Source of the DNA: Hydractinia symbiolongicarpus
Taxonomy: Eukaryota > Cnidaria > Hydrozoa > Anthoathecata > Hydractiniidae
NCBI RefSeq assembly: GCF_029227915.1
Contig: NC_079886.1
Coordinates: 25,150,501-25,214,500, forward strand
Direction: 5' to 3'
DNA: 64,000 nt
Shown: positions 33,791 through 48,400 of the stretch, piece by piece
Layout: the number at the start of each line of letters is the position of its first letter
Numbering within the stretch: position 1 is the first letter of the stretch
The notes under the pieces: generated by a model
Told to the model about the DNA's origin: nothing
The model's input: only the letters and a program-made list of their open reading frames with translations
The model's database searches: none
Program-made: the position numbers and the translations under genes

Positions 33791-35679
33791 GATCTATTTG
33801 ATCTGATTTTTGATTTTAACCTTATAAATGTGATAGATGAGACAATTGAACTCCAAGAATTAACATTTTTCTCACTCTGGTTTGACAGCTGGAGCTCTGC
33901 AGTTACACTGGACGTTCTGTTAGCTCTTTGTTTAAATGTCTGGATCAATAAGTCTTTTTTCACACTGGGACCAATTGAAGCCGCTAGCGCGCAGAGGAAG
34001 TAGGGACAGTTTCTAAAATCACATTTCATTGGCTTTCGAAAGATATCAGTCCGTTTGAGTTACAACGGTGGCGTCACATATTCGTACCAACATGTATTTA
34101 GCGATATTTTCCCGGTATTACTAGGTTGCATTGCTTTTAAAAGTTGAACGATTGACCGTGGGACCTAATTGAACTGATTTTGAACTTGAAACTTATCAAT
34201 GTGATAAATGAGACAATTGGACTTTAAGAATTAACATTGCTCTCACTTTGGCAGGAATGCTGAATCTCCGCAGTTACACTAGACGCTCTGTTAGCTCTTT
34301 ATTTAAATATTCAGTACGCTAAGTCATTTTTTATAGTGGGACTAATCCAAGCCGTTAGAGTGTGCTGAGAACAGAGAGAAATTCTATAAAACTAAATTTC
34401 ATTGACTTTCCAACACAATCGACCGTTTGAGTTACAACAGTTTCGTCACATAATCGAACCAACATGCATTTAGCTACATTTTACCGGTAATACTAGTTTG
34501 CAATGCTTTTAAAAGTGAAACGATTGACTGTGTGACCTATTTGAACTGATTTTTTACTTTAACCTTATAAATGTGATAGATGAGACAATTTAACTCCAAG
34601 AGTTAACATTTTTCTCACTCTGGTTTGACAGCTGGAGCTCTGCAGTTACACTGGACGCTCTGTTAGCTCTTTATTTAAGTAATTAGTGCGATAAGTCATT
34701 TTTTACTCTGGGACCAATCCAAGCCGTTACAGCGCACTGAGAAAAAAGTAATTTTTTTTAAAACTACATTTTATTGACTTTCGAACGGTGTCAGTCCGTT
34801 TGAGTTACAACAGTTGCGTCACATATTCGTACCAACATGTATTTAGCGACATGTTCCCGGTATTACTGGGTTGCATTGCTTTCAAGAGTGAAACGATTGA
34901 CTCTGTGATTTAATTGAACTTATTTGGGACTTTAACCTTATAAATGTGATAAATGAGACAATTGTATTCCAAAAGTTAACCTTTTTCTCACTCTGGTATG
35001 ACTGCTGGAGCTCTGCAATTACACTGGACGCTTTGTTAGCTCTTTATTTAAATATCGGGATCAATAAGTCATTTTTATAGTGGGAGAAATCGAAGCCGTT
35101 AGCGTACGCCGAGGAAATAGAGACAATTTCTAAAACTACATTTCATTGACTTTCGAACGATATCAGTCCGTTTGAGTTACAACGGTTGCGTCACATATCC
35201 GTACCAACATGTATTTAGCGATATTTTTCCGATATCACTTGGTTGCACTGGTTTTAAAACTGAAACGATTGACTGTGGTTCCTAATTGAACTAACTTTGG
35301 ACTTTAATCTTATAAATGTGATAAATGAGACATTTTGACTCGAAGAATGAACATTCTTCTCTCTTTGGTATGTCTGCAGGAACTCCGCAGTTACACTAGA
35401 CGCTCTGTTAGCTCTTTATTTAAATATTCAGTACGATAAGTCATTTTTTACACTGGGACCAATCCAAGCCGTTACAGCGCACTGAGAAAAAAGGAAATTT
35501 TTTTAAAACTACATTTTATTGACTTTCGAACGGTGTCAGTCCGTTTGAGTTACAACAGTTGCGTCACATATTCGTACCAACATGTATTTAGCGACATTTT
35601 CGCGGTATTACTGGGTTGCATTGCTTTCAAAAGTGAAACGATTGACCCTGTGATTTAATTGAACTTATTTTGGACTTTA

Positions 35680-35730
35680 ACAACATAAATGTGATTTGAC
35701 AGCTGGAGCTCTGCAGTTACACTGGACGCT
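35680..35730 (+). other. Internal deletion joint in B array
   Basis: AACAACATAAATGTGAT runs directly into TTGACAGCTGGAGCTC near 35,697. This skips the GAGACAATTGGACTCCAAGAATTAAC segment and the CTCACTCTGG word that normally separate them. Confidence 0.72.
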
Positions 35731-37949
35731 CTGTTAGCTCTTTGTTTAAATAATCAGTTTGATAAGTCATTTTTTACATTGGGACCAATCCAAGGCGTTA
35801 CAGCGCACTGAGATAAAAGGAAATTTTTTTAAAACTTTAATTTATTGACTTTTGAACGGTGTCAGTCCGTTTGAGATACAACGGTTGCGTCACATATTCG
35901 TACCAACATGTACTTAGAGATATTTTTCTCGTATTACTAGGTTGCATTGCTTTTAAAAGTGAAATGATTGACCGTGGGACCTAATGGAACTGATTTTGAA
36001 CTTGAACTTTATAAATGTGATAAATGAGACAACTGGACTCCATGAATTAACATTCCTCTCACTTTGGCAGGAATGCTGAGGCTCCGTAGTTACACTAGAC
36101 GCTCTGTTAGCTCTTTATTTAAATATTTAGTTCGATAAGACATTTTTTACAGTGGGACAAATCCAAGCCGTTAGAGCGCACTGAGAAAAGAGAGAAATTT
36201 TTTAAAGCTACATTTCATTGACATTCGAATGCTATCAGTCCGTTTGAGGTACAACAGTTGCGTCACATATGCGTACCAAAATGTATTTAGCGACATTTTT
36301 CGGGAATTACTAGGTTGCATTGCTCTTAAAAATGAAACGATTAACCCTGTGATTTAATTGAACTTATTTTTAACTTTAACCTTATAAATGTGATAAATGA
36401 GACAATTGGACTCCTAGAATTAACATTTTTCTCACTCTGGTATGACTGCTGGAGCTCTGCAATTACACTGGACGCTCTGTTAGGTCTTTATTTGATTATC
36501 TGGATAGATAAGACATTTTTTACAGTGTCACCAATCGAAGCCGTTAGCGCGCACTGAGAAAGGAGAGAAATTTTTAAAAACTACATTTCATTCACTTACG
36601 AATGGTATCAGTCAGTTTGAGTTACAACGGTTGCGTCACATATTCGTACCAACATGTATTTAGCGATATTTTTCCGATATTACTATGCTGCATTGGTTTT
36701 AGAAGTGAAACGATTGACCCTGTGACCTAATTGAACTGACTTTTTACTTTAAGCTTATAAATGTCTTAAATGAGACAATTGGACTCCAAGAATGAACATT
36801 CTTCTCTCTTTGGTATGTCTGCAGGAACTCCGCAGTTACACTTGCCACTCTGGTAGCTCTTTATTTAAATATTCAGTACGACATGTCATGTTTTATAGTA
36901 GGACTAATCCAAGCCGTTAGAGCGCACTGAGAAAAGAGAGAAATTTTTTAAAACTACATTTCATTGACTTTCGAACGGTATCATTCCGTTTGAGTTACAA
37001 CAGTTGCGTCACATATTCGTACCAACATGTATTTGGCGATATTTATCCGGCATTACTAGGTTGCATTGCTTTTAAAAGTGACACGATTGACCGTGGGCCC
37101 TAATTGAACTGATTTTGAACTTGAACCTTATAAATGTTATAAATGAGACAATTGCACTCCAAGAATTAACATTCCTCTCATTTGGCAGGAATGCTGAGAC
37201 TCCGCAATTACACTAGAGACTCTGTTAGCTCTTTATTTAAGTATTCAGTAAGATAAGTCATTTTTTAGAGTGGGACTAATCCAAGCCGTTAGAGTGCACT
37301 GAGAACATAGAGAAACTTTTTAAAACTACATTTTATTGACTTTCGAACGGTGTCAGTCCGTTTGAGTTACAACAGTTGCGTCACACATTCGTACCAACAT
37401 GTATTTAGCGAAATTTTCCCGGTATTTTTGGGTTGCATTGCTTTCAAAATTGAAACGATTGACCCTGTGATTTAATTGAATTTCTTTTGGACTTTAACCT
37501 CATAAATGTGATAAATGAGACAATCGAACTCCAAGAATTACCATTTTGCTCACTCTGGTATGACTGCTGGAGCTCTGCATTTACACTGGACGATCTGTTA
37601 GCTCTTTATTTAAATATCTGGATCAATAAGTCATTTTTACAGTGGGACCGATTGAAGCCGTTAGCGCGCGCAGAGGAAATAGAGACAGTTTCTAAAACCA
37701 AATTTCATTGAGTTTCAAGCGATATCAGTCCGTTTGAGTTACAACGTTTCCGTCACATATTCGTACCAACATGTATTTAGCGATCTTTTTCCGGTATTAC
37801 TAGGTTGCATTGCTTTTAAAAGATGAACGATTGACTCCGGGACCTAATTGAACTGATTTTGAACTTGAATCTTATAAATGTGATAAATGAGACAATTGTA
37901 TTCCAAAAGTTAACCTTTTTCTCACTCTGGTATGACTGCTGGAGCTCTG

Positions 37950-38960
37950 CAATTACACTGGACGCTCTGTTAGCTCTTTATTTAAATATCTGGATCATTA
38001 AGTCATTTTTATAGTGGGAGAAATCGAAGCCGTTAGCGCACGCCGAGGAAATAGAGACAATTTCTAAAACTACATTTCATTGACTTTCGAACGATATCAG
38101 TCCGTTTGAGTTACAACGGTTGCGTCACATATCCGTACCAACATGAATTTAGCGATATTTTTCCGATATCACTTGGTTGCACTGGTTTTAAAACTGAAAC
38201 GATTGACCGTGGTTCCTAATTGAACTAAATTTGGACTTTAATCTTCTAAATGTGATAAATGAGACATTTTGACTCGAAGAATGAACATTCTTCTCTCTTT
38301 GGTATGTCTGCGGAACTCCGCAGTTACACAAGACGCTCTGTTAGCTCGTTATTTAAATATTCAGTACGATATGCCATTTTTGATAGCGGGACTAAGCCAA
38401 GCCGTTAGAGCGCACTGAGAACAGAAAAAAATCCTTTAAAACTACATACAGAATCAGTCCGTTTGAGTTACAACAGTTGAGTCACATATTCGTACCAACA
38501 TGTACTTAGCTACATTTTACCGGTGTTACTAGGTTGCAATGTTTTTAACAGTGAAACGATTGACCGCGTGACCTATTTGATCTGATTTTTGAATTTAACC
38601 TTATAAATGTGATAGATGAGACAATTGAACTCTAAGAATTAACATTTTTCTCACTTTGGTTTGACAGCTTGAGCTCTGCAGTTACACTGGACGCTCTGTA
38701 AGCTCTTTGTTTAAATATCTGGATCAATAAGTCATTTCTTACACTGGGACCAATTGAAGCCGTTAGCGCGAGCAGAGGAAATAGAGACAGTTTCTAAAAT
38801 CACATTTCATTGGCTTTCGAACGATATCAGTCCGTTTGAGTTACAACAGTTGCGTCACATATTCGTACCAACATGTACTTAGAGATATTTTCCAGTATTA
38901 CTAGGTTGCATTGCTTTTAAAAGTGAAATGATTGACCGTGGGACCTAATTGAACTGATTT
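37950..38960 (+). repeat. B block duplicated at 43475-44490
   Basis: The rare combination of TGGATCATTAAGTC, the AAATCGAAGCCGTTAGCGCACG variant and the short joint ACTACATACAGAATCAGTCC occurs here and again about 5525 bp downstream (37991/43515 and 38441/43968). The block spans nearly three monomers. Confidence 0.72.
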
Positions 38961-39059
38961 TGAACTTGAACTTTATAAATGTGATAAATGAGACAACTGG
39001 ACTCCATGAATTAACATTCCTCTCACTTTGGCAGGAATGCTGAGACTCCGTAGTTACGC

Positions 39060-39130
39060 TAGACGATCTGTTAGCTCTTTATTTAAATGTTAACTGAGAA
39101 CAGAGAGAAAGTTTTTGAAACTAAATTTCA
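39060..39130 (+). other. B monomer truncation joint shared with 47972
   Basis: TTTATTTAAATGTTAACTGAGAACAGAG joins the ATTTAAAT segment to the CTGAGAACAGAG segment and omits the CATTTTTTACAGTGGGACC...GCGCA stretch. The same joint, with the same upstream variants GTAGTTACGCTAGACGATCTG, occurs at about 47,972, 8881 bp away. Confidence 0.78.
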
Positions 39131-39319
39131 CTGACGTTTTAACGGCATCAGTCCGTTTGAGATACAACGGTTGCGTCACATATTCGTACCAACATGTATT
39201 TAGCGACATTTTACTGGTATTACTAGGTTGCATGGCTTTTAAAAGTGCAACGATTGACCGTGGGACCTAGTTGAACTTATTTTGGCCTTGAACCTGATAA
39301 ATGTGATAAATGAGACAAT

Positions 39320-40300
39320 TGGATTCCAAGAATTAACATTCCTCTCACTTTGGCAGGAATGCTGAGACTCCGTAGTTACACTAGACGCTCTGTTTGCTCT
39401 TTATTTAAATATTTAATTCAATAAGTCCTTATTTACAGTGGGACCAATCCAAGTCGTTAGAGCGCACTGAGAAAAGAGAGAAATTTTTTAAAGCTACATT
39501 TCATTGACTTTCGAATGCTATCAGTCCGTTTGAGGTACAACAGTTGCGTCACATATGCGTACCAACATGTATTTAGCGACATTTTTCGGGAATTACTAGG
39601 TTGCATTGCTCTTAAAAGTGAAACGATTGACCCTGTGATTTAATTGAACTTATTTTTAACTTTAACCTTATAAATGTGATAAATGAGACAATTGGACTCC
39701 AAGAATTAACATTTTTCTCACTTTGGCAGGAATGCTGAGACTCCGTAGTTACACTAGACGCTCTGTTTGCTCTTTATTTAAATATTTAATTCAATAAGTC
39801 CTTATTTACAGTGGGACCAATCCAAGTCGTTAGAGCGCGCTGAGAAAAGAGAGAAATTTTTTAAAGCTACATTTCATTGACTTTCGAATGCTATGAGTCC
39901 GTTTGAGGTACAACAGTTGCGTCACATATGCGTACCAACATGTATTTAGCGACATTTTACCGGTATTACTAGGTTGCATGGCTTTTAAAAGTGCAACGAT
40001 TGACCGTGGGACCTAGTTGAACTTATTTTGGCCTTGAACCTGATAAATGTGATAAATGAGACAATTGGATTCCAAGAATTAACATTCCTCTCACTTTGGC
40101 TGGAATGCTGAGACTCCGTAGTTACACTAGACGCTCTGCTTGCTCTTTATTTAAATATTTAATTCAATAAGTCCTTATTTACAGTGGGACCAATCTAAGT
40201 CGTTAGAGCGCACTGAGAAAAGAGAGAAATTTTTTAAAGCTACATTTCATTGACTTTCGAATGCTATCAGTCCGTTTGAGGTACAACAGTTGCGTCACAT
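39320..40300 (+). repeat. Three consecutive, closely related B monomers
   Basis: The variant CTTTATTTAAATATTTAATT followed by CAATAAGTCCTTATTTAC occurs at the same phase three times, with TGTTTGCTC or TGCTTGCTC before it at 39391, 39764 and 40137: spacings of 373 and 373. The AAGCTACATTTCATTGAC and CGAATGCTATCAGTCC variants follow each. This is a local monomer-level expansion. Confidence 0.75.
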
Positions 40301-41689
40301 ATGCGTACCAACATGTATTTAGCGACATTTTTCGGGAATTACTAGGTTGCATTGCTCCTAAAAGTGAAACGATTGACCCTGTGATTTAATTGAACTTATT
40401 TTTAACTTTAACCTTATAAATGTGATAAATGAGACAATTGGACTCCAAGAATTAACATTTTTCTAACTCTGGTATGACAGCTGGAGCTCTGCAGTTACAC
40501 TGGACGCTCTGTTAGCTCTTTAATTGAATATCTGGATAGATAAGACATTTTTTACAGTGGCACCAATCGAAGCCGTTAGCGCGCACTGAGAAAAGAGAGA
40601 AATTTTTAAAAACTACATTTCATTCACTTACGAATGGTATCAGTCCGTTTGAGTTAAAACGGTTGCGTCACATATTCGTACCAACATGTATTTAGCGATA
40701 TTTTTCCGATACTGCTATGCTGCATTGGTTTTAGAAGTGAAACGATTGACCCTGTGACCTAATGGAACTGACTTTGGACTTTGAGCTTATAAATGTCATA
40801 AATCAGACAATTGGACTCCAAGAATGAACATTCTTCTCTCTTTGGTTTATCTGCAGGAACTCCGCAGTTACACTAGACGCTCTGTTAGCTCTTTATTTAA
40901 ATATTTAGTTCGATAAGGAATTTTTTACAGTGGGACCAATCCAAGTCGTTAGAGTGCACTGAGAAAAGAGAGAATCTTTTTAAAAGTATATTTCATTGAC
41001 TTTCGAGCGGTGTCAGTCCGTTTGAGTTACAACGGTTGTGTCACATATTCGTACCAACATGTATTTAGCTACATTTTTCCAGTATTACTGGGTTGCATTG
41101 CTTTTAAGAGTGAAACGATTGACCCTGTGATTTAATTGAACTTTTTTTTGACTTGAACCTTATTAATGTGATAAATGGGACCATTGGACTCCAAGAATTA
41201 ACATTCCTCTCACTTCGGCAGGAATGCTGAGACTGCGTAGTTACACTAGACGCTCTGTTATCTCCTTATTTAAATATTCAGTACGACATGTCATGTTTTA
41301 TAGTAGGACTAATCCAAGCCGTTAGAGCGCACTGCGAACAGAGAGAAAGTTTTTAAAACTACATTTCATTGATTTTCTAACGGTATCAGTCCGTTTAAGT
41401 TACAACGGTTGTGTCACATATTCGTACCAACATGTATTTAGCTACATCTTTCCAGCATTACTAGATTGCATTGCTTTTAAAAGTGAAATGATTGACCGTG
41501 GGACCTAATGGAACTGATTTTGAACTTGAACTTTATAAATGTGATAAATGAGACAACTGGACTCCATGAAATAACATTCCTCTCACTTTGGCAGGAATGC
41601 TGAGACTCCGCAATTACACTAGACACTCTGTAAGCTCTTTATTTAAATATTTAGTTCGATAAATCATTTTTTACAGTGGGACCAATCCA

Positions 41690-42470
41690 AGCCGTTAGAG
41701 TGCACTGAGAAAAGAGAGAAATTTTTTAAAACTACATTTCATTGACTTTCGAACGGTATCAGTCCGTTTAAGTTACAACGGTTGAGCCACTTATTCGTAC
41801 CAACATGTATTTAGCGATGTTTTCCCGGTATTACTAGGTTGCATTGCTTTTAAAAGTGAAACGATTGACCGTGGGACCTAATTGAACTGATTTTGAACTT
41901 GAACCTTATAAATGTGATAAATGAGTCAATTGGATTCCAAGAATTAACATTTTTCTCACTCTGGTATGACTGCTGGAGCTCTGCAATTACACTGGACGCT
42001 CTGTTAGCTCTTTATTAAAATATCTGGATCAATAAGTAATTTTTACAGTGGGAACAATCGAAGCCGTTAGCGCGCCCCGAGTAAATAGAGACAGTTTCTA
42101 TAACTACATTTCATTGCGTTTTGAACGATATCAGTCCGTTTCAGTTACAACGGTTGCGTCACATATCCGTACCAACATATAATTAGCGATACTTTTCCGA
42201 TATCACTTGGTTGCATTAGTTTTAGAAGTGAAACGATTGACCGTGGTTCCTAATTGAACTAACTTTGGACTTTAAGCTGCTAAATGTGATAAATGAGACA
42301 ATTTGACTCCAAGAATGAACATTCTTCTCTCTTTGGTATGTCTGCAGGAACTCCGCAGTTACACTTGACGCTCTGGTAGCTCTTTATTTAAATATTCAGT
42401 ACGATATGTCATTTTTTATTGTGGGACTAATCCAAGCCGTTAGAGCGCACTGAGAACAGAAAGAAATTTT
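41690..42470 (+). repeat. B block duplicated at 44656-45436
   Basis: Shared rare variants (GGTTGAGCCACTTATTCG, TTATTAAAATATCTGG, AAGTAATTTTTACAGTGGG) recur at an offset of 2966 bp, eight B monomers. Segment length is about two monomers. Confidence 0.74.
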
Positions 42471-45400
42471 TTAAAACTACATTTCATTGACTTTCGAACG
42501 GTATCAGTCCGTTTGAGTTACAACAGTTGAGTCACATATTCGTACCAACATGTATTTGGCGACATTTTTCCGGTATTACTAGGTTGCATTGCTTTTAAAA
42601 GTTGAGCGATTGACCGTGGGACTTAATTGAACTGATTTTGAACTAGAACCTTATAAATGTGATAAATGAGACAATTGGACTCCAAGAATTAACATTCCTC
42701 TCATTTGGCAGGAATGCTGAGACTCCGCAATTACACTAGACACTCTGTAAGCTCTTTATTTAAATATTTAGTTCGATAAGTCATTTTTTACAGTGGAACC
42801 AATCCAAGCCGTTAGAGCGCACTGAGAAAAGAGAGAAATTTTTTAAAACTACATTTCATTGACTTTCGAACGGTATCATTCCGTTTGAGTTACAACAGTA
42901 GCGTTGCATATTCGTACCAACATGTATTTAGCGATATTTTTCCGGTATTGCTAGGTTGCATTGCTTTTAAAAGTAAAACGATTGACCGTGGGACATAATT
43001 GAACTGATTTTGAACTTGAACCTTATAAATGTGATAAATGAGACAATGTGACTTCAAGAATGAACATTCTTTTCTCTTTAGTATGTCTGCAGGAACTCCG
43101 CAGTTACACTTGACGCTCTGTTAGCTCTTTATTAAAATATTCAGTGTGATAAGTCATTTTTTAGAGTATGACTAATCCAAGCCGTTAGAGTGCACTGAGA
43201 ACAGAGAGAAATTTTTTAAAACTACATTTTATTGACTTGACAAACGCTATCAGTCCGTTTGAGTTACAACAGTAGCGTTGCATATTCGTACCAACATTTA
43301 TTTAGAAACATTTTACCGGTATTACTAGGTTGCAATGCTTTTAAAAGTGAAACGACTGACCCTGTGATTTAATTGAACTTATTTTGGACTTTAACGCCAT
43401 AAATGTGATAAATGAGACAATTGCACTCCAAGAATTAACATTTTTCTCACTCTGGTATGACTGCTGGAGCTCTGCAATTACACTGGACGCTCTGTTAGCT
43501 CTTATTTAATTATCTGGATCATTAAGTCATTTTTATAGTGGGAGAAATCGAAGCCGTTAGCGCACGCCGAGGAAATAGAGACAATTTTTAAAACTACATT
43601 TCATTGACTTTCGAACGATATCAGTCCGTTTGAGTTACAACGTTTGCGTCACATATCCGTACCAATATGTATTTAGCGATATTTTTCCGATATCACTTGG
43701 TTGCACTGGTTTTAAAACTGAAACGATTGACCGTGGTTCCTAATTGAACTAAATTTGGATTTTATTCTTCTAAATATGATAAATGAGACATTTTGACTCG
43801 AAGAATGAACATTCTTCTCTCTCTGGTATGTCTGCAGAAACTCCGCAGTTACACAAGACACTCTGTTAGCTCGTTATTTAAATATTCAGTACGATATGTC
43901 ATTTTTCATAGCGGGACTAAGCCAAGCCATTAGAGCGCACTGAGAACAGAAAGAAATCCTTTAAAACTACATACAGAATCAGTCCGTTTGAGTTACAACG
44001 GTTGAGTCACATATTCGTACCAACATGTACTTAGTTACATTTTACCGGTGTTACTAGGTTGTAATGTTTTTAACAGTGAAACGATTGACCGCGTGATCTA
44101 TTTGATCTGATTTTTGACTTTAACCTTATAAATGTGATAGATGAGACAATTGAACTCTAAGAATTAACATTTTTCTCACTCTGGTTTGACATCTTGAGCT
44201 CTGCAGTTACACTGGACGCTCTGTTAGCTCTTTGTTTAAATATCTGGATCAATAAGTCATTTTTTACACTGGGACCAATTGAAGCCGTTAGCGCGAGCAG
44301 AGGAAATAGAGACAGTTTCTAAAATCACATTTCATTGGCTTTCGAACGATATCAGTCCGTTTGAGTTACAACAGTTGCGTCACATATTCGTACCAACATG
44401 TACTTAGAGATATTTTTCCGGTATTACTAGGTTGCATTGCTTTTAAAAGTGAAATGATTGACCGTGGGACCTAATGGAACTGATTTTGAACTTGAACTTT
44501 ATAAATGTGATAAATGAGACAACTGGACTCCATGAATTAACATTCCTCTCATTTTGGCAGGAATGCTGAGACTCCGCAGTTACACTAGACGCTCTGTTAG
44601 CTCTTTATTTAAATATTTAGTTCGATAAGTCATTTTTTACAGTAGGACAAATCCAAGCCGTTAGAGCGCACTGAGAAAAGAGAGAAACTTTTTAAAACTA
44701 CATTTTATTGACTTTCGAACGGTATCAGTCTGTTTAAGTTACAACGGTTGAGCCACTTATTCGTACCAACATGTATTTAGCGATGTTTTCCCGGTATTAC
44801 TAGGTTGCATTGCTTTTAAAAGTGAAACGATTGACCGTGGGACCTAATTGAACTGATTGTGAACTTGAACCTTATAAATGTGATAAATGAGACAATTGGA
44901 TTCCAAGAATTAACATTTTTCTCACTCTGGTATGACTGCTGGAGCTCTGCAATTACACTGGACGCTCTGTTAGCTCTTTATTAAAATATCTGGATCAATA
45001 AGTAATTTTTACAGTGGGAACAATCGAAGCCGTTAGCGCGCCCAGAGGAAATAGAGACAGATTCTTTACCTACATTTCATTGCCTTTCGAACGATATCAG
45101 TCCGTTTCAGTTACAACGGTTGCGTCACATATCCGTACCAACATATATTTAGCGATACTTTTCCGATATCACTTGGTTGCACTAGTTTTAGAAGTGAAAC
45201 GATTGACCGTGGTTCCTAATTGAATTAATTTGGACTTTAAGCTGATAAATGTGATAAATGAGACAATTTGACTCCAAGAATGAACATTCTTCTCTCTTTG
45301 GTATGTCTGCAGGAACTCCGCAGTCACACTTGACGCTCTGGTAGCTGTTTATTTAAATATTCAGTACGATATGTCATTTTTTATAGTTGGACTAATCCAA

Positions 45401-48400
45401 GCCGTTAGAGCGCACTGAGAACAGAAAGAAATTTTTTAAAACTACATTTCATTGACTTTCGAACGGTATCAGTCCGTTTGAGTTACAACAGTAGCGTTGC
45501 GTATTCGTACCAACATGTATTTAGAAACATTTTACCTGTTTTACTAGGGTGCAATGCTTTTAAAGGTGAAACGATTGACCCTGTGATTTAATTGAACTTA
45601 TTTTGGACTTTAACCCCATAAATGTGATAAATGAGACAATTGCACTCCAGGAATTAACATTTTTCTCACTCTGGTATGACTGCTGGAGCTCTGCAATTAC
45701 ACTGGACGCTCTGTTACCTCTTTGTTTAAATATCTGGATCAATAAGTCATTTTTTACAGTGTGACCAATTGAAGCCGTTAGTGCGCGCAGAGGAAATAGA
45801 GACAGTTTCTAAAATCACATTTCATTGGCTTTCGAACGATATCAGTCGGTTTGAGTTACAAGGGTTGCGTCACATATTTGTACCAACATGTATTTAGCGA
45901 TATTTGTCCGGTATTACTAGGTTGGATTGCTTTTAAGAGTAAAGCGATTGACCGTGGGACCTAATTGAACTGACTTTTGACTTTAAGCTTGTAAATGCGA
46001 GAAATGAGACAATTGGTCTTTAAGAATTAACATTCCTCTCACTTTGGCAGGAATGCTGAATCTCCGCAGTTACACTAGACGCTCTGTTAGCTCTTTATTT
46101 ATGTATTCAGTAAGATAAGTCATTTTTTAGAGTGGGACTAATCCAAGCCGTTAGAGTGCACTGAGAACATAGAGAAATTTTTTGAAACTACACTTCATTG
46201 ACTTTCAAACGCTATCAGTCCGTTTAAGTTACAACAGTTGCGTTACAAATTTGTACGAACATGTATTTAGTGACATTGTACCGGTATTACTAGGTTGCAA
46301 TGTTTTTAACAGTGAAACGATTGACCGTGTGACCTATTTGATCTGATTTTTGATTTTAACCTCATAAATGTGATAGATGAGACAATTGAACTCTAAGAAT
46401 TATAATTTTTCTCACTCTGGTTTGACAGCTGGAACTCTGCAGTTACACTGGACGCTCTGTTAGCTCTTTGTTTAAATATCTGGATCAATAAGTCATTTTT
46501 TACACTGGGACCAATTGAAGCCGTTAGCGCGAGCAGAGGAAATAGAGACAGTTTCTAAAATCACATTGCATTGGCTTTCGAACGATATCAGTCCGTTTGA
46601 GTTACAACGGTGGCGTCACATATTCGTACCAACATGTATTTAGCGATATTTCTCCGGTATTACTAGGTTGCATTGCTTTTAAAAGGGAAACGATTCACCG
46701 TGGGACCTAATTGAACTGACTTTGGACTTTAAGCTTGTAAATGTCATAAATGAGACAATTGGACTCCAAGAATTAACATTCCTCTTACTTTGGCAGGAAT
46801 GCTGAGATTTCGCAGTTACACTAGACGCTCTGTTAGCTCTTTATTTAAATAATTAGTTCGATAAGTCATTGTTTACAGAGGCAGCAATCCAAGCCGTTGC
46901 AGCGCACTGAGAAAAGAGGGAATTTTTTTAAAACTACATTTTATTGGCTTTCGAACGGTGTCAGTCCGTTTGAATTACAACGGTTGCGTCACATATTCGC
47001 ACCAGCATGTATTTAGCGACATGTTTCCGGTATTACTGTGTTGCATTGCTTTTAAGAGTGAAACAATTGACCCTGTGGTTTAATTGAACTTTTTTTTGAC
47101 TTGAACCTTATAAATGTGATAAATGAGACAATCGGACTCCAAGAATTAACATTCCTCTTACTTCGGCAGGAATGCTGAGACTCCGTAGTTACAGTAAACG
47201 CTCTGTTAGCTCCTTATTTAAGTATTCAGTACGACACGTCATTTTTTATAGTGGGACCAATCCAAGCCGTTAGAGCGCACTGCGAACAGACAGAAATTTT
47301 TTAAAACTACATTTCATTGACTTTCTAACGGTATCAGTCAGTTTGAGTTACAACGGTTGCGTCACATATTCGTACCAACATTTATTTAGCGATATTTTCC
47401 CGGTATTACTAGGTTGCATTGCTTTTAAAAGTGAAACGATTGACCGTGGGACCTAATGGAACTGATTTTGAACTTGAACTTTATAAATGTTATAAATGAG
47501 ACAAGTGGACTCCAAGAAATAACATTTTTCTCACTCTTGAATGACTGCTGGAGCTCTGCAAATACAGTGGACGCCCTGTTAGCTCTTTATTTAAATATTT
47601 AGTTCGATAAGTCATTTTTTACAGTGGGACCAATCCAAGCCGTTAGAGCGCACTGAGAAAAGAGAGAAACTTTTTAAAACTACGTTTTATTGACTTTCGA
47701 ACGGTATCAGTTTGTTTGAGTTACAACAGTTGCGTCACATATTCGTACCAACATGTATTTAGCGACATTTTACAGGTATTACTAGGTTGCATTGCTTTTA
47801 AAAGTGAAACGATTGACCCTGTGATTTAATTGAACTTATTTTTGACTTTAACCTTATAAATGTGATAAATGAGACAATTTGACTCCAAGAATTAACATTC
47901 CTCTCACTTTCGCAGGAATGCTGAGACTCCGTAGTTACGCTAGACGATCTGTTGGCTCTTTATTTAAATGTTAACTGAGAACAGAGAGATATTTTTTAAA
48001 ACTAAATTTCATTGACTTTCTAACGGCATCAGTCCGTTTGAGATACAACGGTTCCGTCACATATTCGTACCAACATGTACTTAGAGATATTTTTCCGGTA
48101 TTACTAGGTTGCATTGCTTTTAAAAGTGAAATGATTGACCGTGGGACCTAGTCGAACTGATTTTGAACTTGAACTTTATAAATGTGATAAATGAGACTAT
48201 TGGACTCCATGAATTAACATTCTTCTCACTTTGGCAGGAATGCTGAGACTCCGCAGTTATACTAGACGCTCTGTTAGCTCTTTTTTTAAATATTTAGTTC
48301 GATACGTCATTTTTTACAGTGGGACAAATCCAAGCCGTTAGAGCGCACTGAGAAAAGAGAGAAACTTTTTAAAACTACATTTTATTGACTTACGAATGGT

